Shown here in pieces: positions 16,160 to 24,870 of a stretch of 35,956 bases of DNA. How positions within the stretch are numbered: position 1 is the stretch's first letter; every line of letters starts with the position of its first letter. The notes beneath the pieces are model-generated. The model made no database searches. It was not told where the DNA came from and saw only the letters and a list, made by a program, of their open reading frames with translations. The stretch lies in assembly GCA_902776765.1 (NCBI GenBank), contig CACYRP010000040.1, forward strand, positions 1 through 35,956, given 5' to 3'. Source of the DNA: Fibrobacter succinogenes. GTDB lineage: Bacteria; Fibrobacterota; Fibrobacteria; Fibrobacterales; Fibrobacteraceae. The translations under genes and the position numbers were made by a program.

Positions 16160-17611
16160 CTACATTGACTTGATGAATCGCAACGCCTTTTCTGCGAGGC
16201 CTTGAATTTTGGAATGTAAAGAGCCAAAGTGTTTCCCGTAGGGCGGATGGAAGAACGTGACTGCGTCAAAGCCTTTCTGTTGCATGATGTTGCGTTCGTG
16301 GCTAAACGTCTTGAATCCGTAAAAACCGTGGTAATTGCCGGTTCCACTCATGCCTACGCCGCCAAAAGGTACGTCTAAATTTTCGATTTGGATAATCGTG
16401 TTGTTGACGCACGAAGAGCCCGATGTTGTGTTGCTTAAAACGTAATTGATTTCGCTCTTGTTTGTTCCGAAAATGTACAATGCAAGCGGTTTCGGACGAC
16501 TTTGAACAAATTGTATGGCTTCTTCAAGATTCTTGTAGGCGACAATCGGAAGAATCGGTCCGAAAATTTCGTTTTTCATGATTTCCATGTCGGGCGTGAC
16601 ATTTGTGAGAACTGTAATAGGCGTATAGCAATTGTCGATATCGCTTACGCCTCCAATCACTTGTGTCGCACCTTTGGCAATGGCGTCTTTAATGAGGTTA
16701 GCGTGGCGTTCTGTAGCGCGTTTATCTACAATATGTACAAAGTCTTTGCACTCATGGCGCTTGGCGTCAGTATCTCCGAACATTTGCTTGATTTCATTTG
16801 CAAACGCTTCTGCAAGTTCTTGAACTTTGTCTTGCGGACAAAGTGCGTAGTCCGGTGCGATGCATGTTTGGCCCGCGTTCAGTGTTTTGCCCCAAGCGAG
16901 CTGCTTGATGTGGCGCTTGATATTTGCTTTCGGGAGTATAATTGCAGGCGATTTCCCACCGAGCTCAAGCGTAATGCTTGCGTGATTCTTGGCTGCCATT
17001 TCTGCAATGTGTGCACCGACGTTTGGGCTTCCGGTAAAGAATACATGATCGAATGGAAGTGCTAATAACTCGTCTCCGATTTCTGATCCATTGCCTTCGA
17101 TGATGGCAATTTCGTTTTCGGGGGATGTGTCTGCAAAAAGCTTCGCTAAAAAGGCGCTCACATGCGGTGTCTTGTGCGATGGCTTTGCCATAATGACATT
17201 ACCTGCGGCAATGGCCGAAATAATTGGATTTACAAGCAGCAAATACGGATAATTCCAAGGCGAAAAGACGAGTACGCGCCCTTTAGGTTCGTAATGGAGA
17301 ACGCTTTTTGATGTTGGCAAAAAGAACACTCGACTAGCTTTCTTGTCGCGCATCCATTTTTTCAAATGGCTGATGGTGTAATCAATTTCTTCGATAATCG
17401 GGAAAACTTCGCTAAGCCATGCCTCAAATTTGGGCTTGTGAAAGTCCAGCCAAACGGCGTTGTAAAAGTCAACTTGCCTTTGGATTACGGCATCACGGAG
17501 TTTTTTCAGTTTTTCTATGCGCTCTTTGGCGGTTGTTTGTGCAATTTTCCAACGATTTTCACCTTGTGCGTCGAAAATCCTTTCAATGTCTTTTTTTTGT
17601 ATTTCGTTCAT
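16160..17611 (-). CDS. Aldehyde dehydrogenase, class 3 type
   Basis: 483 residues from the ATG at 17611; a TTG two codons upstream is less likely. Oxidises aldehydes to acids with NAD(P)+. Motifs are VFSPWNYPYLL at 115-125, a KPSHKTP lysine segment, FFTGSPNVG, catalytic Glu216 in LELGGKSP and nucleophile Cys250 in NAGQTCIAPDY, then EIFGPILP and PFGGVGMSGTGNYHG. The length and the short N-terminal domain fit the ALDH3 group (fatty or aromatic aldehydes). A C-terminal extension with an amphipathic KIQGLAEKALRFIKSM end is typical of members that touch membranes. It is the first gene of the pair with the alcohol dehydrogenase and is divergent from the gene at 17726 across a 114-bp AT-rich gap. 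Confidence 0.93.
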   Translation of the reverse strand: MNEIQKKDIERIFDAQGENRWKIAQTTAKERIEKLKKLRDAVIQRQVDFYNAVWLDFHKPKFEAWLSEVFPIIEEIDYTISHLKKWMRDKKASRVFFLPTSKSVLHYEPKGRVLVFSPWNYPYLLLVNPIISAIAAGNVIMAKPSHKTPHVSAFLAKLFADTSPENEIAIIEGNGSEIGDELLALPFDHVFFTGSPNVGAHIAEMAAKNHASITLELGGKSPAIILPKANIKRHIKQLAWGKTLNAGQTCIAPDYALCPQDKVQELAEAFANEIKQMFGDTDAKRHECKDFVHIVDKRATERHANLIKDAIAKGATQVIGGVSDIDNCYTPITVLTNVTPDMEIMKNEIFGPILPIVAYKNLEEAIQFVQSRPKPLALYIFGTNKSEINYVLSNTTSGSSCVNNTIIQIENLDVPFGGVGMSGTGNYHGFYGFKTFSHERNIMQQKGFDAVTFFHPPYGKHFGSLHSKIQGLAEKALRFIKSM

Positions 17612-17725
17612 ACTCAATAAGATAGAACATATTAACTAAAATGTTGTTTTTATAACAGCAAAAAACAAACCTTTTTTAAAAGTAATTTGATTCCTTTTTT
17701 ACATGTATTTTTATAAATTGGAATT

Positions 17726-18241
17726 ATGGGTTCCTTAATTAAGTATAAAGGCAAAGTCCCTCAAGTGGGCGAACGGGTCTTTTTGGCCGAAGGCGCTTGC
17801 TTGGTTGGCGATGTGAGTGTCGGCGATGATTCGTCAGTATTTTATAATGCGGTTATTCGTGCAGACCTTGCTGAAATAAAAATCGGTAAGCGCACAAACA
17901 TTCAAGACAATGTATGTATCCATGTGTCCACGGGTGTTGGTGTGAATATTGGCGACGAGGTGACTGTTGGTCATGGTGCGGTGCTTCACGGATGTACGAT
18001 TGAGGATAACGTTCTCATTGGCATGGGAGCCATTCTCATGGATGGGTCGCATATCAAAAAGAATTGCATTATCGGTGCTGGTGCGCTTGTGACGCATGGT
18101 AAAGAATTCCCAGAAGGATCGCTTGTGATGGGCGCTCCGGCGCATGTCGTAAGAACATTGACGACAGACGAACTCAAAAACGTAAAGATAGGCGTAGAAC
18201 ACTACTTGGACGCAAAGGATGAACTTTTAAAAGATGTATAA
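17726..18241 (+). CDS. Gamma carbonic anhydrase-like left-handed beta-helix protein
   Basis: 171 residues of hexapeptide repeats (for example ACLVGD VSVGDD SSVFYN). The gamma-class signature is intact: Arg45 and Asp47 in IRADLAEI, Gln60 and Asp61 in NIQDN, and the metal ligands His66, His83 and His88 in IHVSTG and VGHGAVLHG. It belongs to the YrdA/PaaY type, many members of which have weak or unproven carbonic anhydrase activity. It is the first gene of the envelope cluster and overlaps the next gene by 8 bp. A short AT-rich upstream region probably holds the cluster promoter. Confidence 0.9.
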   Translation: MGSLIKYKGKVPQVGERVFLAEGACLVGDVSVGDDSSVFYNAVIRADLAEIKIGKRTNIQDNVCIHVSTGVGVNIGDEVTVGHGAVLHGCTIEDNVLIGMGAILMDGSHIKKNCIIGAGALVTHGKEFPEGSLVMGAPAHVVRTLTTDELKNVKIGVEHYLDAKDELLKDV

Positions 18242-19199
18242 GTTCTTTTTCCTCATTAATCCGGTGAGTGGAGGTGGTCAAGGTAAAGTTATCCATAAGT
18301 TCCTTCCTGAAATTATGGAATCGATGGATTTTAAATTCGACGAATGGAAGGCTGAATTTACACGTAAAGAAGGGATGGAAGAACAAATTCTGAATGCCCT
18401 TGCTTCGACGGAAACGCTTGTCGCTGTTGGTGGCGATGGAACGGTGTCATCGGTGTTTTCTATTATGCTTGCTTCTGAATATGCAAGCAAGGTGCAGATT
18501 GGACTTATCCCGCTTGGCACGGGAAACGATCTTGCTCGTGTGCTCGGTTTGTATAAACCTTTTGTTGACAAAGGACTTTTGTATCTGGTGCGTAGGCTTT
18601 TGCTTGCGAAGTCTAGACCGTTCGATATTTGGATGGTGAATGGCAAGTATGCCTTGGCGAATTATTTTTCGGCAGGCATTGACGCTCGTATTGCTCACGA
18701 TTTCAATCAGGACCGTGCGACGGGTGTGATTTCTTCAAATTCCGTGATTGCAAATAAATTGCATTATGTCAAGCGGTTCTTTGCCGATAGAGCCTATTAT
18801 TTAAAGAGCGGTCGCATTTCGATGGTGGACCGCGATTCGCAAAATGTTGAAAATATCGATTTGACTGGGCACAAGACTGTTATTGTTGGCAATATCCCGA
18901 GCTTTGCCAGTGGAGCAAATCCGTTCTTTAAATCGGACATGGCCGATGGATATTTGGAAGTTGTCTGTGTGCCGAACATGTTGAATTTTTTGCTTGCGAT
19001 TGCAATGGGCGGCGTTCCTGTTTTGGGTTACTTGTTGAAAAAGTATTTGCTCAAGTCGCGTAAAGTGCGCTCTTTGAAACTCGAACTTGCCGATAACGAG
19101 TACATCCAATTGGATGGCGAAGATTTGAGCGGTAAAGCGGGCAATCACGTTTCGATTGAGTTTGCGACTCAGGTGCGCATGCTTTCGTTGGAGGAATAA
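18234..19199 (+). CDS. Diacylglycerol kinase-like lipid kinase (YegS/DgkB type)
   Basis: 321 residues. It shows the DAGK catalytic domain: LINPVSGGGQGKVI at the start, VGGDGTVSSVFS for ATP binding, IPLGTGNDLARVLG, a mid-protein GIDARIAHDF strand, and a C-terminal sandwich with QLDGEDL. It probably phosphorylates diacylglycerol or a related lipid at the inner membrane and recycles it to phosphatidate. It overlaps the upstream gene by 8 bp and lpxD by 1 bp, so it sits within an operon devoted to envelope lipids. The exact lipid substrate cannot be read from the sequence. Confidence 0.92.
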   Translation: MYKFFFLINPVSGGGQGKVIHKFLPEIMESMDFKFDEWKAEFTRKEGMEEQILNALASTETLVAVGGDGTVSSVFSIMLASEYASKVQIGLIPLGTGNDLARVLGLYKPFVDKGLLYLVRRLLLAKSRPFDIWMVNGKYALANYFSAGIDARIAHDFNQDRATGVISSNSVIANKLHYVKRFFADRAYYLKSGRISMVDRDSQNVENIDLTGHKTVIVGNIPSFASGANPFFKSDMADGYLEVVCVPNMLNFLLAIAMGGVPVLGYLLKKYLLKSRKVRSLKLELADNEYIQLDGEDLSGKAGNHVSIEFATQVRMLSLEE

Positions 19200-20218
19200 T
19201 GCTTTCGGTAAAGTTATCGGAAGTTCTTGAACAAATGAATTTAAAGAAGCCTTCGGATGAGGGCTCTTTAAATTTTGAACTGACTGGATTTTCTTCGCTC
19301 GATCAGGCGGGACCACACGATGTCTCTTTCTGGACGGGCGATGCTAAAACGGAAACAGGGCTTGCAGGGAATGCGGGTGGAGTGAGTGCTGGTGCTTTTG
19401 CCGGCGTTACTGCGGGTTTGCTATTTGTTCCAAGTTTGTATGAGAAATATTGCGTTGATGGGCGTTCTGATCTTTTGCCAAAAGTGCAATTTGTCTGCCC
19501 TGTCGAAAACCCGTACCATGCGATGGTGACGTTCATGCGTGAATTTGTCGAACGTCGCGAAACTTTTGAGCCGACAAAAATTGCGGAGTCCGCGCAAGTT
19601 CATGCTTCGGCTGTTGTGGAAGGCGTGGTGGGCGAGAACGCTGTAATAGGCCCGAATTGCGTTGTGATGAAAGGCGCTACGATTGGAGCAGGGACTGTTC
19701 TTGAAGCGAATGTGACTGTTTACCCTCGTGTGACGATTGGCGAAGATTGCGTGTTCCAGGCGGGGGCGGTAATTGGCCCGCGTGGCTTTGGATTTTACGA
19801 GTATAAAGGCAAACGCCGCATGGTTCCGCATTTGGCGGGCGTTCGCATCGGGAACCGTTGTAGCTTTAGTGCAAACGATGTTGTTGCTGCTGGATTTATC
19901 TCTCCGACGGTGATTGGCGATGATTGCCATTTTGATACGTTCGTGCAAGTGGCACACAATTGCCGCCTCGGTAACAATATCATGATGGCGTCGCAGTCTG
20001 GAGTGGCGGGTTCCGTCGTGATGGAAGACGATGTGGAATTTGCTGGCGGCGTACAGTCGGCGGGGCATTTGACGATAGGGAAGGGCGTGAAGGTGGCTGC
20101 GAAAGCTGGCGTTACCAAGAGCCTCAAGGCGGGCAAGGTTTATGCCGGTTACCCCGCCGAAGAAATTGATGTGTGGCGCCGCTCCGTCGTGAAACTCCGC
20201 ATGATGGGCAAGAAATAG
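19199..20218 (+). CDS. lpxD: UDP-3-O-acylglucosamine N-acyltransferase
   Basis: 339 residues. Adds the second 3-hydroxyacyl chain to UDP-3-O-acyl-GlcN in lipid A synthesis. An N-terminal uridine-binding domain (ELTGFSSLDQAGPHDVSFW) precedes a left-handed beta-helix of hexapeptides. The catalytic base is His253 in VQVAHNCRLGNN, and the GPRGFGFYEYKGKRRMVPHLAGVRIGN region is typical of the family. The start ATG shares its A with the stop of the preceding gene (TAATG), indicating coupled translation. An unusual Gly/Ala-rich stretch at about residues 56-77 (GLAGNAGGVSAGAFAGVTAG) may be a flexible insertion. Confidence 0.95.
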   Translation: MLSVKLSEVLEQMNLKKPSDEGSLNFELTGFSSLDQAGPHDVSFWTGDAKTETGLAGNAGGVSAGAFAGVTAGLLFVPSLYEKYCVDGRSDLLPKVQFVCPVENPYHAMVTFMREFVERRETFEPTKIAESAQVHASAVVEGVVGENAVIGPNCVVMKGATIGAGTVLEANVTVYPRVTIGEDCVFQAGAVIGPRGFGFYEYKGKRRMVPHLAGVRIGNRCSFSANDVVAAGFISPTVIGDDCHFDTFVQVAHNCRLGNNIMMASQSGVAGSVVMEDDVEFAGGVQSAGHLTIGKGVKVAAKAGVTKSLKAGKVYAGYPAEEIDVWRRSVVKLRMMGKK

Positions 20219-20235
20219 GCGGCTGCGTCGCTGCG

Positions 20236-20340
20236 ATTAGTGGTTAGGATTTATGAATTAAGAATAAAAATTTCATTTTTAATTTTTCATTTTATTATCC
20301 TGTTTACTAACCACTGCTTGCTAACCACTGCCTACTAGCT
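20236..20340. repeat. AT-rich element with TTAGG/CTAACCACT arms
   Basis: AGTGGTTAG near 20240 is the inverse of CTAACCACT near 20307, and CTAACCACTG recurs at 20321. The middle is almost pure A/T (20255-20298). CCTGTTTACTAACCACT at 20299-20315 is repeated exactly at the end of the nucleotidyltransferase gene (22646-22662). It fills most of the lpxD-lpxC gap. Confidence 0.7.
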
Positions 20341-20401
20341 ACTATTTCGTTTTTGTATTACAATTGAGTGTGAAATATTTTTGTAAATTCACGTTACCTA
20401 A

Positions 20402-21316
20402 ATGAAGAAATGTTCTTGTAAAATTCAGCAACCGTGGGAATTTAATTCTGCGTCTTTGTCTTATGGCAAGGCGAACGTAAAAATCGAAGTTCAGGAGCGA
20501 AATCCGCAACTGGAGCCTCGCGTCGAATGGCGCGTGGGCGGTCGTCATTTTTACAGCACGGACTGTGCAAAATGTTTTGCCGATTTGAAATTCAGCGTTG
20601 CTCGAACTTCGATTTATGAATCTGGCGAAGGCGCGCATGCTTTAAAGCTTGCTTCCTCTGAACATCTGGCTCCCGTTTTCTTGATGTGGCCATCACGCAG
20701 TTTTGTGGTTGATGTCACTTGCAATGAAAATGGAACTGCGGAGGTTCCGTTGATGGATGGTAGTGCGCTTCCGTTCTTTTTGGCGCTTCGCAAGAATGTG
20801 GGCGTTCCCGAAGAACTCGCGTTTTACGATGCGCCGGTGCATGCCGCATGGGATTTGTTCCGCACCGATGTCACGGAGCCTGCTCAGGCTCAAAAGCCTT
20901 ATGGTTCCGTGAAAATTACGCCGAGCGAAGCGTTCGAAGTGGAATACATTTTAGATCGCGATGATGGCGAAAACCATTTTACGTCTGCGGCTAGCGTTTC
21001 GATTTATTCGGCAGAGCATTTGTACAATGTATTTGCTGCAAGAACTTTTATCTTTAAGAACGAATTTGACGAAGCCCGCAAAGCTGGATTGCTTGGTGGG
21101 GTGGATTCTTCCTGTGGTTTGTTGCTCAATGATGCGGAGGCGAAAGTCCCGTTCAGAGTTGCCGATGAACCTGCTCGTCATAAAATACTCGATCTCTTGG
21201 GAGACCTTTGCTTTATTAAGCCTAAGCTCCCGAAAGTTCGTCTGGAAATCATTAACGGTGGTCACTTAAGCCACAGAACAATCTTAGAAAAGGTATTGCC
21301 TTATGCTTTACAATGA
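20402..21316 (+). CDS. lpxC: UDP-3-O-acyl-N-acetylglucosamine deacetylase, divergent
   Basis: 304 residues, the usual length. Catalyses the committed step of lipid A synthesis. Landmarks match E. coli LpxC: SSEHL with Glu87 (general base) and zinc ligand His88, VPLMDGSALPFF, AARTFIFKNEFDEARKAGLLGG, ARHKILDLLGDL with zinc ligands His260 and Asp264, and NGGHLSH with catalytic His288. The N-terminal GxGLHxG motif of classical enzymes is replaced by SASLSYGKANVKI, and the region around residues 140-170 is diverged, so automated annotation may miss it. It overlaps fabZ by 14 bp. No clear Shine-Dalgarno precedes the ATG, which lies after the AT-rich repeat element. Confidence 0.88.
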   Translation: MKKCSCKIQQPWEFNSASLSYGKANVKIEVQERNPQLEPRVEWRVGGRHFYSTDCAKCFADLKFSVARTSIYESGEGAHALKLASSEHLAPVFLMWPSRSFVVDVTCNENGTAEVPLMDGSALPFFLALRKNVGVPEELAFYDAPVHAAWDLFRTDVTEPAQAQKPYGSVKITPSEAFEVEYILDRDDGENHFTSAASVSIYSAEHLYNVFAARTFIFKNEFDEARKAGLLGGVDSSCGLLLNDAEAKVPFRVADEPARHKILDLLGDLCFIKPKLPKVRLEIINGGHLSHRTILEKVLPYALQ

Positions 21317-21740
21317 AGAACAAGTTCATGCACTCCTCCCTCAGAAGGCTCCGTTTGCTTTTGTAGACGAAATTCTTGAAATTAACGAAGGCGACCAGCC
21401 GTCTATCGTTGCGGTGTGGCATGTAACCGGAAAGGAAAAATTCTTTGAAGGTCACTTTCCGAATAATCCGGTTCTTCCGGGCGTGCTCCAAATTGAATCC
21501 ATGGCTCAAGCTGCGACTCTTGTGACTATGATTACAAGAAAAGCCAATGTCGAAGGTAAGCGTCCGGCATTTATGGGCGTTGAAAATTGCCGTTTTCGTG
21601 CTCCGGTCATCCCGCCACAAGATTTGACCCTCAAGGTGACTCTGGTAATGGCTCGTCATGGCATTTACAAGTATTCTGGAGAAATCTTCCAAGGCGAAAC
21701 ACTTATTTGCAAGGCTGATTTTAGCGCAGCGATGGTTTAA
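21303..21740 (+). CDS. fabZ: 3-hydroxyacyl-[acyl-carrier-protein] dehydratase
   Basis: 145 residues, a full single hot-dog domain. It dehydrates 3-hydroxyacyl-ACP, which competes with LpxA/LpxD for hydroxyacyl chains and is therefore often linked to lipid A genes. Catalytic His51 lies in FFEGHFPNNPVLPGV and Glu65 in LQIESMAQA. It starts inside the end of lpxC (14-bp overlap) and shares its last base with the next ATG. The lpxC-fabZ adjacency is common, and in some phyla the two are fused. Confidence 0.95.
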   Translation: MLYNEEQVHALLPQKAPFAFVDEILEINEGDQPSIVAVWHVTGKEKFFEGHFPNNPVLPGVLQIESMAQAATLVTMITRKANVEGKRPAFMGVENCRFRAPVIPPQDLTLKVTLVMARHGIYKYSGEIFQGETLICKADFSAAMV

Positions 21741-22657
21741 TGCTTATGGCGCGGACTGACGATAAATTGAATGTGTTGATTTTGGCGGCTGGGCTTGGCA
21801 CAAGGCTAAGACCGTTGACCAGTGAAATCCCGAAACCGTTAGTTCGCGTTTATGACAAAAGCATTCTTGAAATCCAGATGGAACGGGCGAAGTCTCTCGG
21901 GGATGTCCGCCTGCATGCGAATGCGCATTATTTGGCTGAACAGATTGTGCGCGAAGGCGAACGCCTTGGCTTTGAAAAAGTTTGGGTCGAGCAACCCGAA
22001 ATTCTTGGAACGGCTGGACCATTGCGCCGGATTTATGCGGCGGGATATCGCGGCGGCCTCTTGATTATGAATGGTGATGCGTATTGCAATTTTGACTTGA
22101 AAAAGTTTGTTGCAAATGCGCGCTCCGCGTACGAAGCGGGGAAGGACGATGGCTCGAACCGAGGCGAGGTTGCTTTGCTTGCGGTGGACTTTCCGAAAGT
22201 GAATACATTCCGTGTAGGTGCCGATGGTTGCCTTGTGGGTGTTGCCGGACGTTTTGGAAGCGAAGAAGGTCGAGCTGCGACGTTCTCCGGAATCTCGTGG
22301 TACAGTGATGAAGCGTTGGCGAGAATCCGCGATGGCGAATTCGATATCCGTGAATTTTGGAAGCAAGAGATTGCGGCTGGCCGCGCGCCGTTTGTCGATA
22401 TGAGCCAGATGCATGCGACTTGGATTGACATGGGATCGCCCGAAGGCTTGATGGCTGCAGTGGATGCGCGTTTGCAGGAACTTGGGCATGATCCGAACGA
22501 GACCGTTGTCGAACCCGGTGTTGCTTTGCCTGTCAACGTGAAAGTCAAACATTCCGTGTTTTTTGAGGGTGCCGAAATTCAACCCGGCGAGACCATCGAA
22601 AACGAAATCCGTGGCAAGGGTTTCAAGTGGAACGTCCCTCCAACCCCTGTTTACTAA
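21740..22657 (+). CDS. Sugar-1-phosphate nucleotidyltransferase (MurU/RmlA-like)
   Basis: 305 residues. The Rossmann-like NTP-transferase domain has VLILAAGLGTRLRPLT at 11-26, EIPKPLVRV, EILGTAGPLRR, the metal-binding MNGDAYCNFDL, and WIDMGSPEGL near the end. It probably joins a sugar phosphate to a nucleotide for cell-wall recycling or glycan synthesis. MurU (MurNAc-1-P uridylyltransferase) and mannose-1-P guanylyltransferase-like enzymes are the nearest types I can name. The start at 21740 overlaps the fabZ stop; an ATG two codons on is possible. The last residues, PVY and the stop codon, lie inside a dispersed repeat that begins CCTGTTTACTAACCACT. Confidence 0.85.
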   Translation: MLMARTDDKLNVLILAAGLGTRLRPLTSEIPKPLVRVYDKSILEIQMERAKSLGDVRLHANAHYLAEQIVREGERLGFEKVWVEQPEILGTAGPLRRIYAAGYRGGLLIMNGDAYCNFDLKKFVANARSAYEAGKDDGSNRGEVALLAVDFPKVNTFRVGADGCLVGVAGRFGSEEGRAATFSGISWYSDEALARIRDGEFDIREFWKQEIAAGRAPFVDMSQMHATWIDMGSPEGLMAAVDARLQELGHDPNETVVEPGVALPVNVKVKHSVFFEGAEIQPGETIENEIRGKGFKWNVPPTPVY

Positions 22658-22679
22658 CCACTAATCACTAACCACTCAC
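22646..22679. repeat. CTAACCACT repeat tract covering a gene end
   Basis: CCTGTTTACTAACCACT, followed by AATCACTAACCACTCAC. The first 17 bases equal 20299-20315. The element supplies the final codons and stop of the upstream gene and reaches two bases short of the next ATG (22682), leaving no visible Shine-Dalgarno for that gene. Confidence 0.75.
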
Positions 22680-22681
22680 TC

Positions 22682-23473
22682 ATGCGTAAATTTAGAGTTG
22701 TACTTGTTGAACCGGAACACCCGCACAATGTGGGATTTGTCGCACGTGCTATGCATTGCTATGCATTGCCTGAACTTTATATCGTTTACCCCAAGCGCGA
22801 CAAGGTCTTGGATAAATCTTACCACACGGCAGCCAATAGCCATGACATCTTGGATAATGCCAAGGTTGTTCACAAGTTCGAAGACGCCATTGGCGATTGC
22901 TCTTGCGCCGTTGCTTATAGCCGCCGCATTTTTGCAAGTTCCATCAAACATACGATGGTACAAAATTTGTCTGATATGCTCCCTGAAGATGGAACGATTG
23001 CGCTTGTGTTTGGTCGAGAATCTTGTGGCCTTGCGCTCGAAGAAGTGAACGCTTGTACGTACCAATGCGAAATTCCGGTACCGGGACTTATGAGCTTGAA
23101 TTTAGGTCAAGCGGTGTCAATTAGCTTGTACGAACTTTGCCGTTCCGGGGCACTCGCGAATGGCGAGGGCCGCGCGAAGCGCACAACGCGAGGCGTTGCC
23201 GAAACGGGCCCTGCAACAATCCAGCAAATTGATGGCTTTAAGAAATTCCTCGATCGCTATTTGACTGGCCAATACCATGACCAAGCCTGGCGCGACAGTT
23301 TCCTCAATACGCTTTTACAGCGCTTGCACCCGACGCGCAACGAACTCTCGGCGCTGTTTGGACTCTTGCGCAATTTGGCAGGCAAGCCCGCTCGCTTGGA
23401 ACATGCCGCAGAAAAGGCGGCAAAGCAAGCCGCGCAAAATGCAGAAGGGAAGGATTCGCAAAAATCTAAGTAA
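22682..23473 (+). CDS. SpoU-family RNA 2'-O-methyltransferase (TrmJ-like)
   Basis: 263 residues. The SPOUT trefoil-knot signatures are VLVEPEHPHNVGFVARAM at the N-terminus, VFGRESCGLALEEV in the middle and IPVPGLMSLNLGQAVSI as the knot strand, the order seen in TrmJ and related tRNA Cm32/Um32 methyltransferases. SAM is the methyl donor. Residues about 185-235 form a helical C-terminal dimerisation region, and the last 25 residues are a low-complexity Ala/Lys tail. The upstream 25 bases are repeat sequence without a ribosome site, so initiation may be weak or depend on coupling. Confidence 0.9.
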   Translation: MRKFRVVLVEPEHPHNVGFVARAMHCYALPELYIVYPKRDKVLDKSYHTAANSHDILDNAKVVHKFEDAIGDCSCAVAYSRRIFASSIKHTMVQNLSDMLPEDGTIALVFGRESCGLALEEVNACTYQCEIPVPGLMSLNLGQAVSISLYELCRSGALANGEGRAKRTTRGVAETGPATIQQIDGFKKFLDRYLTGQYHDQAWRDSFLNTLLQRLHPTRNELSALFGLLRNLAGKPARLEHAAEKAAKQAAQNAEGKDSQKSK

Positions 23474-23488
23474 CGCCGGAGATTTGAT

Positions 23489-24445
23489 ATGTACGAAATA
23501 TTGCCATACAGCCCGGAATTAGAAAAACGTTGGGATCGTTTTGTGATGGATGATTCCATGAACGGTACATTTCTCCAAACGCGTAAGTTTTTGAATTATC
23601 ATCCCGAAGGCCGATTCATAGATGCTTCTTTTTTTGTACAAAAGAGTGGCATTATTGTTGCTGTTGTTCCGGGCTGCAATGTTGAAGGCAAGTTTGTTTC
23701 GCATCAAGGTTCAACTTTTGGTGGCCCAATCTTTTCAAAAGATTTTTATTCGGGCTATAAGATCCTTGAAATTGTGAGGACTATTGATAATTATATTGTT
23801 CAAAATTTCAAGGGCGTAAAGTTAAAACCGACTTCTTCGATTTTTGCAACGATGCCGATGGATATGCTGGATTACGCTTTGGAACATGCGGGTTACTGCC
23901 GCCATACGGAACTCAGCTGCTATACGCCGCTTGCTCAAGATGTTGATCCGCTTGAAGCCTGCAAGCGTAAGTGTCGCCACAATTTTAGACAGTCCGAAAA
24001 ATTGAATTTGACTTATGGTGAAATTCCCGATAGCGAAATGGAAACATTTTATGATTTCCTGGTGCTTTCTAAGGCTCGCCACAACACGACGCCCGTCCAT
24101 TCCTTAGCTGAACTGCGCGACCTTAAACGGAGATTTCCAAAAGAAATTTTATTCCGTGGTGTTTGGCAGAACGGCGAATACCTTTCGGGAATGATGATTT
24201 TCTATTTCAAACAGGTAAAGGTTTTCCATTTCCAGTACCTTGCTCCCGATGATTCCAAACGCGAAACGAATGCTACAACGGCGCTGCTTGTGAATGCCAT
24301 GCGAGAAGCCGCTCAAGCGGGCTGCGAAAAATTCTCTTGGGGAATTTCGACTGAAGATGGCGGCGCGTATTTAAACGAAAATCTCTATCGCTTTAAGGAA
24401 TCGTTCGGTGCACTTCCGTGCGTGAATGCTAGATACGAGAAATAG
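23489..24445 (+). CDS. FemAB/GNAT-like acyltransferase
   Basis: 318 residues, starting 15 bases after the TrmJ-like gene with GGAG upstream. The N-terminus (TFLQTRKFLNYHPEGRF) and the second half (CRHNFRQSEK, FLVLSKARHNTTP, LFRGVWQNGEYLSGMMIFYF, FHFQYLAPDD and a SWGIST strand) resemble Acetyltransf_6/FemAB-type double-GNAT proteins. Relatives add amino acids to peptidoglycan bridges or acyl groups to sugars. The place at the end of an envelope cluster and next to a deoxysugar-type cupin fits glycan or wall modification. The donor and acceptor are unknown. Its 3' end overlaps the convergent cupin gene by 17 bp. Confidence 0.78.
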   Translation: MYEILPYSPELEKRWDRFVMDDSMNGTFLQTRKFLNYHPEGRFIDASFFVQKSGIIVAVVPGCNVEGKFVSHQGSTFGGPIFSKDFYSGYKILEIVRTIDNYIVQNFKGVKLKPTSSIFATMPMDMLDYALEHAGYCRHTELSCYTPLAQDVDPLEACKRKCRHNFRQSEKLNLTYGEIPDSEMETFYDFLVLSKARHNTTPVHSLAELRDLKRRFPKEILFRGVWQNGEYLSGMMIFYFKQVKVFHFQYLAPDDSKRETNATTALLVNAMREAAQAGCEKFSWGISTEDGGAYLNENLYRFKESFGALPCVNARYEK

Positions 24446-24857
24446 TTTCTTTCACAAAGTCTTCATACTCGTAGATGTAATCGCTCTCGTCGTAATGCTC
24501 CGAGGCGAGCACCATGCATACAGCTCCCGAAGAAAAATTCTCGATTTCGCGCCAGTGCATGGTCGGGATGTAAAGACCGTGATAGGATCGGTTCAGAGAA
24601 TACTTGGAACGTGTTTTTCCGTCATCCAGAATCACGTCAAAGCTACCGCTTGCGGCAATAATCAGTTGGCGAAGCTTGCGGTGCGCATGCCCCCCGCGGG
24701 TTGTTCCGCCTGGAACGTCGTACAGGTAATACACGCGCTTGATGTCAAAAGGTATCAGCTCGCCGCCTTCGACTACGCTCAAGTTGCCGCGCTGGTCATG
24801 GGCGATGGGGATATCAATCAAACGGGGTTCTTTCAACTGTTGTTCGTTCCATTCCAT
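24429..24857 (-). CDS. FdtA/QdtA/WxcM-like cupin (dTDP-keto-hexose isomerase family)
   Basis: 142 residues. It opens with a typical IDIPIAHDQRGNLSVVEGG. The cupin core contains VYYLYDVPGGTTRGGHAHRKLRQ, whose paired histidines are the hallmark of sugar 3,4-ketoisomerases, then ILDDG, LYIPTMHWREI and a closing LASEHYDESDYI. Family members isomerise dTDP-4-keto-6-deoxyglucose on the way to amino-deoxysugars in surface glycans. The partner aminotransferase and acyltransferase genes of such pathways are not seen; the neighbouring GNAT-like gene is a loose candidate. It is convergent with that gene. Confidence 0.88.
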   Translation of the reverse strand: MEWNEQQLKEPRLIDIPIAHDQRGNLSVVEGGELIPFDIKRVYYLYDVPGGTTRGGHAHRKLRQLIIAASGSFDVILDDGKTRSKYSLNRSYHGLYIPTMHWREIENFSSGAVCMVLASEHYDESDYIYEYEDFVKETISRI

Positions 24858-24870
24858 ACCGCTAATATAA

